Assembly (NCBI GenBank): GCA_001604185.1
Contig: LVAV01000110.1
Location: 62,001 to 126,000, forward strand
DNA: 64,000 nucleotides
DNA from: Clostridiales bacterium Firm_16
GTDB taxonomy: Bacteria; Bacillota; Clostridia; Saccharofermentanales; Saccharofermentanaceae
Direction: 5' to 3'
Position 1 is the first letter of the stretch; each line of letters begins with the position of its first letter. Positions 19,377-28,037 of this stretch are shown piece after piece. Made by a program: the position numbers and the translations under genes. The notes under the pieces were generated by a model that did no database searches, had not been told where the DNA came from, and saw nothing but the letters and a program-made list of their open reading frames with translations.

Positions 19377-19842
19377 GTTCGCGGAAGAAACTCTTCAGAA
19401 GCTGGCTGCATTCGTCTTCCAGTATGCCGCCGGTGGATTCCACATGGTGATTGTGGGGAAGATCGAAGAGGTGGTTCTGTGAACACACAGCCCCGCCTTT
19501 CGGATCGGAGGCACCGAAATAGACATGACGGATATGGGACTGAATGATGGCACCGGCACACATATAGCATGGCTCTAAGGTCACATACAGATCACAGTCG
19601 AAAAGGTGCCAGGCCGAAAGCTTTCTGCAGGCTTTGGAAATACCGACCATTTCGGCGTGGAGGGTCGCATCCTGCTTTGTCTGGCGAAGGTTGTGGGCAC
19701 GGGCAATGACTTTTCCGTCTTTGACGATTACACAGCCGATAGGAGATTCGCCCAGATCGTAGGCTTTCCGGGCTTCGGAAAGGGCGGCACGCATGAATTT
19801 CTCGTGCTGCTTCTGTGTAATTTCGATGTCTGGAACGGGCAT
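19336..19842 (-). CDS. tadA: tRNA-specific adenosine deaminase
   Basis: 168 residues from the ATG at 19842; AAAGGAG eight bases upstream supports it over a longer frame beginning at 19878. Zinc site: LHAEMVG (His62, Glu64) and PCYMCAGA (Cys92, Cys95), as in the CMP/dCMP deaminase fold. It converts the wobble adenosine 34 of tRNA-Arg(ACG) to inosine. The N-terminal part has GESPIGCVIVKDGKVIARAHN, the typical TadA strand. The last 14 codons overlap addA on the other strand, an unusually long convergent overlap. Confidence 0.95.
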   Translation of the reverse strand: MPVPDIEITQKQHEKFMRAALSEARKAYDLGESPIGCVIVKDGKVIARAHNLRQTKQDATLHAEMVGISKACRKLSAWHLFDCDLYVTLEPCYMCAGAIIQSHIRHVYFGASDPKGGAVCSQNHLFDLPHNHHVESTGGILEDECSQLLKSFFRELRSQKKDRPGSAK

Positions 19843-19924
19843 TCCGGGGTCTCCTTTGGATATGTTGCACAAGTGCATCTATAGTACAAGTTATAATATG
19901 TGCAGAATTACATTGAAATTTTCC

Positions 19925-19953
19925 TTGTGCTCATGCGAAGTTTCGCATATAAT
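19925..19953 (+). promoter_or_regulatory. Promoter of the zinc-ribbon protein gene with palindromic spacer
   Basis: TTGTGC (19925-19930), a 17-base spacer and TATAAT (19948-19953). The spacer holds ATGCGAA-GT-TTCGCAT (19933-19948), seven-base arms overlapping the first base of the -10, a classical position for a repressor operator. Confidence 0.6.
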
Positions 19954-20014
19954 GTAATTTGCCTATTTGTGGAATTATACCATCTTGTAGGTGAACGTGT
20001 AAAGGACAAGGAAA

Positions 20015-20800
20015 ATGGCAACTAGACAAGGTATTTGTAAGAACTGTGGGTCCCTGATCACAGTGGACACCAACGATGAATTGTGTGAATGTTTATTTTG
20101 CGACTGTGTCTTCCCGACAACAGAAGCCATCAGCATATATGAGAATCCGGACGGCGTAGAATTCCCGAATCTGCCACAGCCGAAGCGCGAGACGAAGAAC
20201 GTGCGTCATACTGCGACGCCGGTCTTTGATAATGTGGTCGAGAAAGCCGTTAAGGTGGATAAGGCGACGAACAAGGAGACGAAGGTCGAGAAGCTTTTCG
20301 AGATCTCTCCTGACGATATCCAGACCCCGAAGAACGTAAAGAGAAATGTCTGGCTGATCACGGCGATCTGCATCGTGATCGTGCTTGGTATTTCCATTCC
20401 GCTTTTTGTTGTTCGTCATGGCCATCAGATGAATATCGATGAGAAGATCCGTACCGTGATCTCTTCCGGTCAGTTCACTGTTTCCACAGAGCGTGATGAC
20501 GGATATGCTACAGGCTATAAGATCTCCGGTCTTTCGAATAACAAGATCTCGATCGTGACTGAATACGATACGGACGCGTCGAAGGTTTTCAATGCTTTCA
20601 AGTCCTATTGTGCGATCCGTGGTGAAGAATACGGATACGATTCAAGTGATATTGCTCATTACTACGACGACGTCGTACTTACTGTATATGCTCCGAATGG
20701 AAGATTTACGTTGACAGGCGACAAGAACGGTGCCACCGAGGATATGGTGGAAGTCTTAGTGCCGGAAGAAGAAGCGGAGACAACGACAGCAGAGTCCTGA
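20015..20800 (+). CDS. Zinc-ribbon, single-pass membrane protein of unknown function
   Basis: 261 residues, not recognised as a named family. The N-terminus has a Cys-rich ribbon: ICKNCG (Cys8, Cys11), then CECLFCDC (Cys24, 26, 29, 31), probably one zinc site. Residues about 50-110 are hydrophilic and charged. A single transmembrane helix follows at about 111-133 (VWLITAICIVIVLGISIPLF), and the last 125 residues look like a small alpha/beta extracytoplasmic domain with an acidic Thr-rich tail. Topology is thus a zinc-ribbon inside and a sensor-like domain outside. It precedes rpoD by 70 bases and has its own promoter with an operator-like palindrome. Role unknown. Confidence 0.75.
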   Translation: MATRQGICKNCGSLITVDTNDELCECLFCDCVFPTTEAISIYENPDGVEFPNLPQPKRETKNVRHTATPVFDNVVEKAVKVDKATNKETKVEKLFEISPDDIQTPKNVKRNVWLITAICIVIVLGISIPLFVVRHGHQMNIDEKIRTVISSGQFTVSTERDDGYATGYKISGLSNNKISIVTEYDTDASKVFNAFKSYCAIRGEEYGYDSSDIAHYYDDVVLTVYAPNGRFTLTGDKNGATEDMVEVLVPEEEAETTTAES

Positions 20801-20870
20801 TTTCGGGTAGCGATGAGAAAGTCCCTTGAGCCCTTTCCCGGGCATTCCATTTCTGGGAGGATGAATTTGA

Positions 20871-21938
20871 ATGGCAAGTGATTTTTCAAACATTTTGCAA
20901 AAACTGGAGAACCTGGCCAGCGCCAACAATAACAGCATTTCGTCTCTGGACGTCATGAACGTTATTGAGGAGCAGGACGGCGATCCGGATATGGTCGATA
21001 AGCTCTTCGATGAGCTTGAGGCAAAAGGTATTGCGATCCTCGCGGAGACAAGTATCGAAGACGATGCGATCCGCGATCTGAATCTGGATGCAGGCGTGAC
21101 AGATGGTGCCGGTATGGATGATCCGGTCCGCATGTATCTGAAAGAAATCGGTAAAGTTCCGCTTCTTACTGCAGAGCAGGAACAGGATCTGGCCCAGCGT
21201 ATGCTGGAAGGCGACGAAGAGGCCAAGTCTCAGTTGATCGAGGCGAACCTTCGTCTTGTTGTTTCTATCGCGAAGCGTTATCTCGGTCGTGGCATGCAGT
21301 TCCTTGACCTGATCCAGGAAGGTAACCTGGGCTTGATCAAGGCCGTAGATAAGTTTGACCACTCGAAAGGTTTTAAGTTCAGTACATATGCGACATGGTG
21401 GATCCGTCAGGCTATCACCCGTGCCATCGCCGATCAGGCTCGTACGATCCGTATTCCGGTACACATGGTCGAGACCATCAACCGTCTGGTACGTGAGCAG
21501 CGTGCTCTGATCCAGGAACTGGGTCGTGAACCTACCGTAGAAGAAATCGCAGAGCGCATGCAGCTTCCTGTTGAGAAGGTCCGTGAGATCCAGAAGATCT
21601 CCCAGGAGCCGGTATCTCTGGAGAAGCCGATCGGTGAGGAAGAAGACAGCCATCTGGGTGACTTCATTCCGGATGACGATGCCATGTCTCCTGCGGATCA
21701 GGTAGCCTATACACTCCTGAAGGAGCAGCTGCTGGATGCCATGAAGAGCCTGACCGCCCGTGAGGAGAAAGTTCTCCGTCTGCGTTTCGGTCTGGACGAT
21801 GGACGTCAGCGCACTCTGGAAGAAGTCGGACGTGAGTTCAACGTTACCCGTGAGCGTATCCGTCAGATCGAAGCGAAGGCGCTCCGTAAGCTTCGTCACC
21901 CCAGCCGTAGCAAGAAACTGAAGGATTATATCGATTAA
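20871..21938 (+). CDS. rpoD: Primary sigma factor RpoD/SigA
   Basis: 355 residues. Region 1.2 ([18 protein letters not shown]), region 2 ([32 protein letters not shown]), region 3 ([22 protein letters not shown]) and region 4 ([41 protein letters not shown]) are all intact, so it should recognise TTGACA/TATAAT-type promoters like those noted here. GGGAGG precedes the ATG. In most Bacillota dnaG lies directly upstream; here the neighbour is the zinc-ribbon membrane protein, and dnaG is not in the window. Confidence 0.97.
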   Translation: MASDFSNILQKLENLASANNNSISSLDVMNVIEEQDGDPDMVDKLFDELEAKGIAILAETSIEDDAIRDLNLDAGVTDGAGMDDPVRMYLKEIGKVPLLTAEQEQDLAQRMLEGDEEAKSQLIEANLRLVVSIAKRYLGRGMQFLDLIQEGNLGLIKAVDKFDHSKGFKFSTYATWWIRQAITRAIADQARTIRIPVHMVETINRLVREQRALIQELGREPTVEEIAERMQLPVEKVREIQKISQEPVSLEKPIGEEEDSHLGDFIPDDDAMSPADQVAYTLLKEQLLDAMKSLTAREEKVLRLRFGLDDGRQRTLEEVGREFNVTRERIRQIEAKALRKLRHPSRSKKLKDYID

Positions 21939-21965
21939 TTCGCTTCCTGTGCGGAAGGATAGCAC

Positions 21966-23303
21966 ATGAAGAAAGCAACTTTCAAAAACGGAATCATGCC
22001 CAAGGATGGTCTGGACTTCGTCCGTCAGCGTAAGTATATGCGGGAAGCCCTTCTTGAGGTGTGTTCTCCACGTGAAGTGATCCTGCCCATGCAGCAACAT
22101 CGCGGCACACCGTGTGATCCGGTGGTTACCGTTGGCGATTCCGTCGCCATGGGTGACCTGGTCGGTGCGCCCGCAGATATGCTGGGTGTTCCGGTCCATG
22201 CCAGTGTTTCCGGTGAAGTGACCAAGATCGGCACCATTCGTCTTCCGAACAAAGTCAGCTGTAAAGCAGTATGGATCAAGAACGACCTTCGAAGAAGAAT
22301 GTCGTCGAAGATCCAGGTTCGGAAAGATATTGCGAATCTTTCTCTTACTGAATTAAGTAAACTTCTGTGGGCTTCCGGCATCTGCGGAATGGGCGGAGAA
22401 GGAATTCCGACTTACCATAAATGCATAAAGGCCGAGAAAGCCGGTGTGGATACACTCCTTGTCAATGCGACACAGAGTGAACCTTTTGTTGCCTGTGACC
22501 TGCACCATATCCGCGTGAACGCAGCCAAGGTACTGCAGGGGGCGATGGCCCTGAGCGGTATCTGCCGCGTAAAGCGAATTGTCTTTTGTATCGAAGACAT
22601 GTGGGTAGATGAGATCGATGCATTGAATCAGGCTGTTGCCCAGTATAGCCGTCAGTACCTCGACAGAAAGATCGAGGTCAAGCTATTCAAGACACGTTTC
22701 CCGCAGGGATGTCAGCAGTTGATCATTAAGGCGCTGTACGGCGTGGAGCTTCCTATCGGCAAAGACCCGGAAGAAGAAGTCAAGGCCGTACTTTTTAACG
22801 CATCGACCTGCTATTCTTTCTACGAAATGATTGAGAAAAACCAGCCCTTGATCTCCCGTGTGGTCACCATCTCCGGAGATACCATCACCGGACACAATGT
22901 ACTGGTACCGATCGGAACCAGTGTCTCAGAATTGCTGGAACGTGTACCGGGAGCCCATACGGCCCAGAGGATCGCCTGGGGCGGCGCCATGACCGGCGTT
23001 GCCATTACGGACTTGAATGTTCCGATCATCAAGACCACGACCGCGATCACCATAATACGTAAATTCGAGCCACCGAGAATGAACTGCATTCATTGCGGTG
23101 CCTGTGTAAGTGCCTGCCCGGTAGGCCTTGCGCCTTATCTTCTGAACCGACTTATTGAGCGGGGAGATACGACGGCAGCGATCCGTGAATCCGTGGAGCA
23201 GTGTATCGCCTGCGGCGCATGTTCTTACGTGTGCCCGGCGGGTATCGAGTTGTCGACGAATATTGCCAGAGCGGCACATCGGGCAAGGAGGGGCAAGCTA
23301 TGA
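21966..23303 (+). CDS. rnfC: RnfC-like electron transport subunit
   Basis: 445 residues. RnfC is the peripheral subunit that normally takes or gives electrons to NAD(H) in the Rnf complex. Two ferredoxin-type motifs are intact: CIHCGACVSACP and CIACGACSYVCP (about 375-425). The Nqo1-like domain is recognisable (GMGGEGIPTYHK, FPQGCQQLIIKA, IGTSVSELL), but the FMN-region motif usually written NGAECEP reads NATQSEP and GGAGFPTHVK reads GGEGIPTYHK. So the flavin/NADH site is divergent. It overlaps the rnfD start by four bases (ATGA). It lies in a C-D-G-E/A cluster with no RnfB. Confidence 0.88.
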   Translation: MKKATFKNGIMPKDGLDFVRQRKYMREALLEVCSPREVILPMQQHRGTPCDPVVTVGDSVAMGDLVGAPADMLGVPVHASVSGEVTKIGTIRLPNKVSCKAVWIKNDLRRRMSSKIQVRKDIANLSLTELSKLLWASGICGMGGEGIPTYHKCIKAEKAGVDTLLVNATQSEPFVACDLHHIRVNAAKVLQGAMALSGICRVKRIVFCIEDMWVDEIDALNQAVAQYSRQYLDRKIEVKLFKTRFPQGCQQLIIKALYGVELPIGKDPEEEVKAVLFNASTCYSFYEMIEKNQPLISRVVTISGDTITGHNVLVPIGTSVSELLERVPGAHTAQRIAWGGAMTGVAITDLNVPIIKTTTAITIIRKFEPPRMNCIHCGACVSACPVGLAPYLLNRLIERGDTTAAIRESVEQCIACGACSYVCPAGIELSTNIARAAHRARRGKL

Positions 23304-24265
23304 AGAGAAAACAGCTCGCGCCCCATATCCATGCGAACCAGCCGGCTTCTGAACGGTATATGTATGTGCTTCTGGCGATGCTGCCTGCCTTGGTTGGCGG
23401 TGTGTTCTATAACGGCATACGGGTGCTGGTACTTCTTGCCGTTTCCTGTATCGTATTCTTTTTCTCGGATTTTCTTTCGGCCCAGACTTTATATCCGGAC
23501 CATGTTTCCCATGTGGACTATAGTTCGCTGGTCAGCGGAACAATGCTTGCGCTTCTGGTGCCCGCATCGGCCTCGATCTGGGCCGTTGCCATTGCTGCGC
23601 TCTTCGGATCTCTTCTGGTGAAGCAGGCTTTCGGAGGAGCCGGAACAAATGTCTTTAATCCCGCTTTCGCGGCGAGAGCTTTTCTACAGGTCGCATTTCC
23701 GGCCCAGATGGCCGCGTCGGAACTGCCCCAGGAACACTTCTGGGACTGGTTGTCGCTTCTGACCGGCAAGTCGGCGGGAAATACGGTGTTTGCCAGTGAA
23801 AGCGTGGAATTACTGGATGTCTTTTCCGGAAGACTTACGGGCATGATCGGAACGACGTCCCTTGTTCTACTTACCATGGGAGCTCTGATCCTGGCGGAGA
23901 GAAAACTGTTCCGTTTCGAGGCTCCGCTTACTTATATGGCCGTGATCGTAGTCGGCTATGTACCTTTCTTCTGGTCTAGTGCCGGACTGTCGGCATTCCT
24001 GCTTTGGCTGGTACAGGGCGGCATTCCTTTTGTTGCGATTTTTGCATTGAATGATTGTACGACCACCCCTCTGGGACAGAAAGCCAGACTGGTATTCGGC
24101 GGTGTAACGGGTTTCCTGACACTGATCCTTTATCGTTTCGGCAACGGTACCATGGCCATGATCTGCCCGATCCTTATGATGAACCTGATGACGCCGATCT
24201 TCGATTATTATTTCCGGCCGCGGGCCTTCTCCAAATCCCATTGGTTTAAGGAGGTGGAGAAATGA
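23300..24265 (+). CDS. rnfD: RnfD-like membrane subunit lacking the covalent-FMN motif
   Basis: 321 residues from the ATG at 23300, which overlaps the rnfC stop; an upstream in-frame start at 23201 would lie inside rnfC. NQR2/RnfD family: APHIHANQPASERYMYVLLAM, VKQAFGGAGTNVFNPAFAARAFLQ, GMIGTTS, and LNDCTTTPLGQKARLVFGG match the family in order, with several transmembrane helices. Where RnfD normally has SGATPL, whose Thr carries FMN, this protein reads through KSAGNTVFASESVELLDVF with no such motif. Loss of the covalent flavin is inferred from that gap. Confidence 0.85.
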   Translation: MKRKQLAPHIHANQPASERYMYVLLAMLPALVGGVFYNGIRVLVLLAVSCIVFFFSDFLSAQTLYPDHVSHVDYSSLVSGTMLALLVPASASIWAVAIAALFGSLLVKQAFGGAGTNVFNPAFAARAFLQVAFPAQMAASELPQEHFWDWLSLLTGKSAGNTVFASESVELLDVFSGRLTGMIGTTSLVLLTMGALILAERKLFRFEAPLTYMAVIVVGYVPFFWSSAGLSAFLLWLVQGGIPFVAIFALNDCTTTPLGQKARLVFGGVTGFLTLILYRFGNGTMAMICPILMMNLMTPIFDYYFRPRAFSKSHWFKEVEK

Positions 24266-25530
24266 CGCGTTCCTTCTTCAAAGGTCTTACGATACGTGCA
24301 GTCATTGCCTTGATCCTGAGTCTGGGTTTTCTCTTCATATGCCTTTTCAATACCAATGCAGCTAAAGGAAGAAGAGAGCAGGCGCAGTACCAGAAAGAGT
24401 ATGGAGAACTGCTCCTTGCATCGGAATACCGGATGCTGGATACCGAGGTCCTGAAGAACTTCCAGGATATCCGAGGCGTGCTGAGTGCTTACGATGAGAC
24501 CGGCAAACTTCTGGGATACATCCTCGACGTGGATACCCAGACCACGACCGGACGGATCCATACGCAGATGAGCATTAGTGAGAACGGTGAAAATCTTCTG
24601 AATCTTCGTATCATCCATGATAAGGAAGATTCCATCTCCATGTCTAAAGATGAGATGGAGGAGCTGCTGCGTCAGCTGAAGGGGTCCCGTATCCCGATCG
24701 CAGTTCAGCAGCAGACGGCTATCGATGTACCGTATCAGATGGAATACGATCCGCTTCTGGGTCTGCATGACGGTGTGTATTATGCCGAAGCGAAAGAAGC
24801 AGGCAAAGACGGATATCTCGACTACTGTGAGATTGAAGTGCGAGGCGGACGTATCGTGCGTGCCAACTGGGACGGAGTGAATAAGACCAGCCAGCACAGC
24901 CGTTCGGAAGATTCCATCAACGGAGATTATAAGGTCAGTGGCAAGATCTGGGCCGAGCAGGCGTATCGCCTCTGCAACCGGCTTGTGGTGGTACAAGATC
25001 CAATGAAACTTGCCATGAAATCCGATGGAACGACATCGATCATTGACGGTGTTACCATGAAGATCTCGATGTTCGTGGACCTGGTGAATGAATGTATCGA
25101 CAATTCCAGAAGTCGTCTGACTAAGGAGCAATATCTGGCGAACAAGACTGCGTCAGATGATCCGGATAAGAAAGAGAACGATGCTTCCGAAACGACTGCA
25201 GATACGACGCCGGAAACAACCCTGACGTCGGATCAGGACGGAGCTTCTGCTTTAGATGTGGGGAATACGCCGGCTGAAACAACGGCAGTGACGTATACGC
25301 CGACCCCGACCAAGGTGCCGTCCGAAATCGGCGTCATCGGTGGTGAAGACGGTATCGTACAGGGAAATTCAGAGAATATCCTGTCGGAGAGTGTAGACGG
25401 AATCCCGCTCAGCGAGATCCGTACCTTTATCGACGGAATTCCTACCGCGGAGTCTGAAGTGGCGGCTACGCTGGGTACCGTCAATCTGGCATATAAGTTT
25501 ATGCGCGAATATCTGAAGTGGGTGGGCTGA
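24262..25530 (+). CDS. rnfG: RnfG-like FMN-binding membrane protein with Thr-rich tail
   Basis: 422 residues, about twice usual RnfG. A single N-terminal membrane helix (VIALILSLGFLFICLF) is followed by an RnfG-like core (GKLLGYILDVDTQTTTGRIH, then LNLRIIHDKED) and a second FMN-bind-like domain beginning DGVYYAEAKEAGKDGYLDY, the pattern of extracellular flavin-binding domains. The flavinylation motif is degenerate: DGTTSIIDGV aligns with SGATVTSxGV and keeps the acceptor-position Thr but not Ser-Gly-Ala. The C-terminal 130 residues are Thr/Pro/Asp-rich and extracellular, ending in an amphipathic segment. It overlaps rnfD by four bases. Confidence 0.78.
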   Translation: MTRSFFKGLTIRAVIALILSLGFLFICLFNTNAAKGRREQAQYQKEYGELLLASEYRMLDTEVLKNFQDIRGVLSAYDETGKLLGYILDVDTQTTTGRIHTQMSISENGENLLNLRIIHDKEDSISMSKDEMEELLRQLKGSRIPIAVQQQTAIDVPYQMEYDPLLGLHDGVYYAEAKEAGKDGYLDYCEIEVRGGRIVRANWDGVNKTSQHSRSEDSINGDYKVSGKIWAEQAYRLCNRLVVVQDPMKLAMKSDGTTSIIDGVTMKISMFVDLVNECIDNSRSRLTKEQYLANKTASDDPDKKENDASETTADTTPETTLTSDQDGASALDVGNTPAETTAVTYTPTPTKVPSEIGVIGGEDGIVQGNSENILSESVDGIPLSEIRTFIDGIPTAESEVAATLGTVNLAYKFMREYLKWVG

Positions 25531-25531
25531 T

Positions 25532-26662
25532 ATGCAAGAGAGAAGATATATATCGAAAAGACAATATCGCTTCCTTCTGGCAAGTTCGCTGATGCTGGTG
25601 TTTACTACACCGGGTATCCCGGCTTTCCTCAGTTCTTGCGTGCAGCTGGTCCTGTTTTTCCTGATCAACCAGGCAATCTTTCGAAAAGTCAGTAACAAGC
25701 GGGTCTGCTGGGGTGTTTTTGCCTTTTCTGCAGCGTTCTTAGGCGAGGTGGTCGGACTTCTTTCGAGACTGTTGATGATCTCGATTCCGACTCCGTCCAT
25801 GCTGCTGTTGCCGTGTTCTTCTTTTCTGTTTTTGTCGGCACCGGTATTCCAGGAGTGTGCAGATTCGGATGATGACGGCCTGATGAAGGCCGGCGGTAAT
25901 GCCTTCCTGTTCTATTTTGTTGACGGACTTCTGATCTCCCTGATCCGAGAAGCCTTCGGTGCCGGAACGATCGCCGGATTTAAGGTGGATTTTCTGTCTT
26001 CGGTACAGTTCCCGTGGCTGAGCCAGGCTTCCGGTGCGGCTTTGCTGGTTCTGGTGAGCCTGCTTCTGGTATCCCTTATGAAGCGCCGCGATACGGAGAT
26101 CCGGTGGAGTCTGCGGGTGCAAGAAGACGAAGAAGAAAGTTACCCCGGTATTTCTCTGCCCCGTGAGAAGAAGACACTCAGCATGATGCTGGGACTTCTG
26201 GTATTTGCCCTGGTATCCGGCGGGGTCGGATCGGTTCTTCTGCTTTATGCGCCGTCAGAGATCCGAAGACCGGAACATATCGTTGTTTTTGCCACGGTCA
26301 TTACGATCCTGGTATTCACGCTGATCGTCAAAGTCTTCCATCTGGCTGATCTTATTGATGAGCAGAGGTTCCTTCCGTTGGCGGCCATTATTATGGTCGC
26401 CCTTCCGATGGAGTTCTATCTAGCCCGGCTCGGTGAGACAGGTGTCACCGATATCCGGACGATCCTTGTCTGGTGGATCAGCATGGTCGTGGGCGTGTGG
26501 CTTACCTTCGCGATCTGCCTTCTCTATGTTCATGTCATCCATAGCCGCCTGATGTTCGGTAAACAACCCCGTTGTCTGGAAGGCGTGCCCTTCGTGATAT
26601 TGCATATCCTTTTGGTGCTGATTGTACTGATGCCCTGGCTGGATGTGCTGCAAAATGTGTAA
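25532..26662 (+). CDS. RnfE-RnfA fused membrane protein, cofactor cysteines lost
   Basis: 376 residues, highly hydrophobic. Residues about 10-190 align with RnfE: the conserved segment ISLIREAFGAGTIAGFKVDF corresponds to IREILGAGTIFGF of RnfE, followed by a hydrophobic helix and a basic end. Residues about 210-376 align with RnfA: ADLIDEQRFLPLAAIIM matches the ALGIFLPLITTNC region, and HSRLMFGKQPRCLEGVPFVI matches the RnfA C-terminus (RERL, P, GFP). RnfA and RnfE are paired in the complex and normally bind a [2Fe-2S] cluster through Cys in GxCPxLGV and NC. Both motifs are replaced (GIPAFLSS; IIMVALPM), so that cluster cannot be bound in the usual way. GGTGGG at the rnfG end serves as ribosome site. 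Fusion call inferred from pattern alignment. Confidence 0.72.
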   Translation: MQERRYISKRQYRFLLASSLMLVFTTPGIPAFLSSCVQLVLFFLINQAIFRKVSNKRVCWGVFAFSAAFLGEVVGLLSRLLMISIPTPSMLLLPCSSFLFLSAPVFQECADSDDDGLMKAGGNAFLFYFVDGLLISLIREAFGAGTIAGFKVDFLSSVQFPWLSQASGAALLVLVSLLLVSLMKRRDTEIRWSLRVQEDEEESYPGISLPREKKTLSMMLGLLVFALVSGGVGSVLLLYAPSEIRRPEHIVVFATVITILVFTLIVKVFHLADLIDEQRFLPLAAIIMVALPMEFYLARLGETGVTDIRTILVWWISMVVGVWLTFAICLLYVHVIHSRLMFGKQPRCLEGVPFVILHILLVLIVLMPWLDVLQNV

Positions 26663-26677
26663 GTTGAGGTAAGCAAT

Positions 26678-27892
26678 ATGAAGATCGTGATCACCTGCCT
26701 TTTCGGGCTGGAACATTTCTGTGTGGAAGACCTGGAGAATATCGGATATACCAAAGACCGGATCGAGGTCTCGGACGGCCAGCTTCTGGTATCGACGACT
26801 CCGGAGAAAATGCGAAGAGATGCGGCGCGGATCTGCCTTTGGTGCAGAAGGGGAGAGCGGGTCCTGCTTTCCATAAGTGAGTTCGACGCCGTGACCTTTG
26901 AAGAGTTTTTCGACGGATTCGAGAAGATCCGCTGGGGAGACTGGATCTTCGACGGTGCGGCTTTCCATGTGAACGGATATTCCCGTGATTCCAAGCTTTT
27001 CGGTATTCCCGCCTGTCAGAGCCTGGCGAAGAAGGCCATGGTCAAGGCACTTCTTTTCGAAAAACACTTGCCGGAGGGCAGTGTGCTTCCGGAAGATGAG
27101 AAGAAGGGCCTCATTAAAGTCTCCTTCGGTATTGTGAAGGATCACGTCCGTGTCATGATCGATCTGACGGGAGATGGTCTGCATAAGAGAGGATATCGTC
27201 CGTTGATGCATGAGGCGCCGATCAAGGAGACGCTGGCCGCCGGTATGGTCAGTGCGGCCCAGTATCGTTTCTTCGGAGAAGAAGCGCTGGTGGATCCTTT
27301 CTGCGGTTCCGGTACCATCGTGATCGAAGCGGCCATGATGGCCTTGAATATCGCACCGGGTCTGAACCGGGAATTTGCTGCAGAGAAACTGCCTTTCATC
27401 GGCAAAGAAGCCTTCGACCGGGCTCGGGAAGAGGCGAGAGATATGTGCGATCTTTCACCTATGGATGATATCTATTTCTATGGTTCGGACATCGATCCGA
27501 AAGCCGTAGAGACAGCCAGACGCAATGCTGAGGCAGCAGGGGTCTCGGATTTCACTCGTTTTCGTGTTGCGGATTATCGAAAGCAGGATCCGGAGGAACT
27601 GAAGAAATGGACCCGCATGGACCGCCAGTTGATCCTTTGCAATCCACCCTACGGCGGTCGACTTCTGACTCCGGAAAAGGCGGAAGAGATCTACCGTGGC
27701 ATTGCCCGGACCTATCTGGATCCGAAGGGCTACTGCAAGAAGGGGATCCGTCTTTCGGTGATCACCCCGGACGATTCTTTTGAAAACCAGGTGGTACGAA
27801 AAGCAGATAAAAGACGAAAACTGTATAACGGATCGATTCGCTGCCAATTGACAAATTACTTTCGTTTGCCACCGAAGAAAACGGAGAGATAA
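26678..27892 (+). CDS. THUMP-domain class I SAM-dependent RNA methyltransferase
   Basis: 404 residues, of the YpsC/RlmL-N type. The N-terminus (VITCLFGLEHFCVEDLENIGY) leads into a THUMP RNA-binding domain (to about 155). The methyltransferase shows DPFCGSGTIVIEAA (SAM binding, about 207-220), YGSDIDPKAVETARRNA, and the catalytic LILCNPPYGGRL (NPPY, about 325). It is expected to methylate a guanine N2 in 23S rRNA. GAGGTAA precedes the ATG. It directly follows the Rnf-like genes, where RnfB would be expected, and may be transcribed with them. Confidence 0.9.
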   Translation: MKIVITCLFGLEHFCVEDLENIGYTKDRIEVSDGQLLVSTTPEKMRRDAARICLWCRRGERVLLSISEFDAVTFEEFFDGFEKIRWGDWIFDGAAFHVNGYSRDSKLFGIPACQSLAKKAMVKALLFEKHLPEGSVLPEDEKKGLIKVSFGIVKDHVRVMIDLTGDGLHKRGYRPLMHEAPIKETLAAGMVSAAQYRFFGEEALVDPFCGSGTIVIEAAMMALNIAPGLNREFAAEKLPFIGKEAFDRAREEARDMCDLSPMDDIYFYGSDIDPKAVETARRNAEAAGVSDFTRFRVADYRKQDPEELKKWTRMDRQLILCNPPYGGRLLTPEKAEEIYRGIARTYLDPKGYCKKGIRLSVITPDDSFENQVVRKADKRRKLYNGSIRCQLTNYFRLPPKKTER

Positions 27893-28037
27893 ATGTCCTC
27901 GTATGGTGGACAGGCAAAATGTCAAATCGCACTTGCGAGTGATAGAAATACCGTAATTTCAGTGGCTAGAGGAATAAAAAGGTTTTCAAACGTTTTCTCG
28001 AAAAACACTTGACAAAAAATACGCTACGCAATTTCAG

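Noticed and set aside
27984-27999. cre-like sequence TTTCAAACGTTTTCTC
   Set aside because: Three mismatches to the catabolite-response consensus, including the 5' G, and not placed at a clear promoter.
28009-28037. TTGACA at 28009-28014 as a second promoter before proA
   Set aside because: No acceptable -10 at 16-18 bases (TTTCAG).
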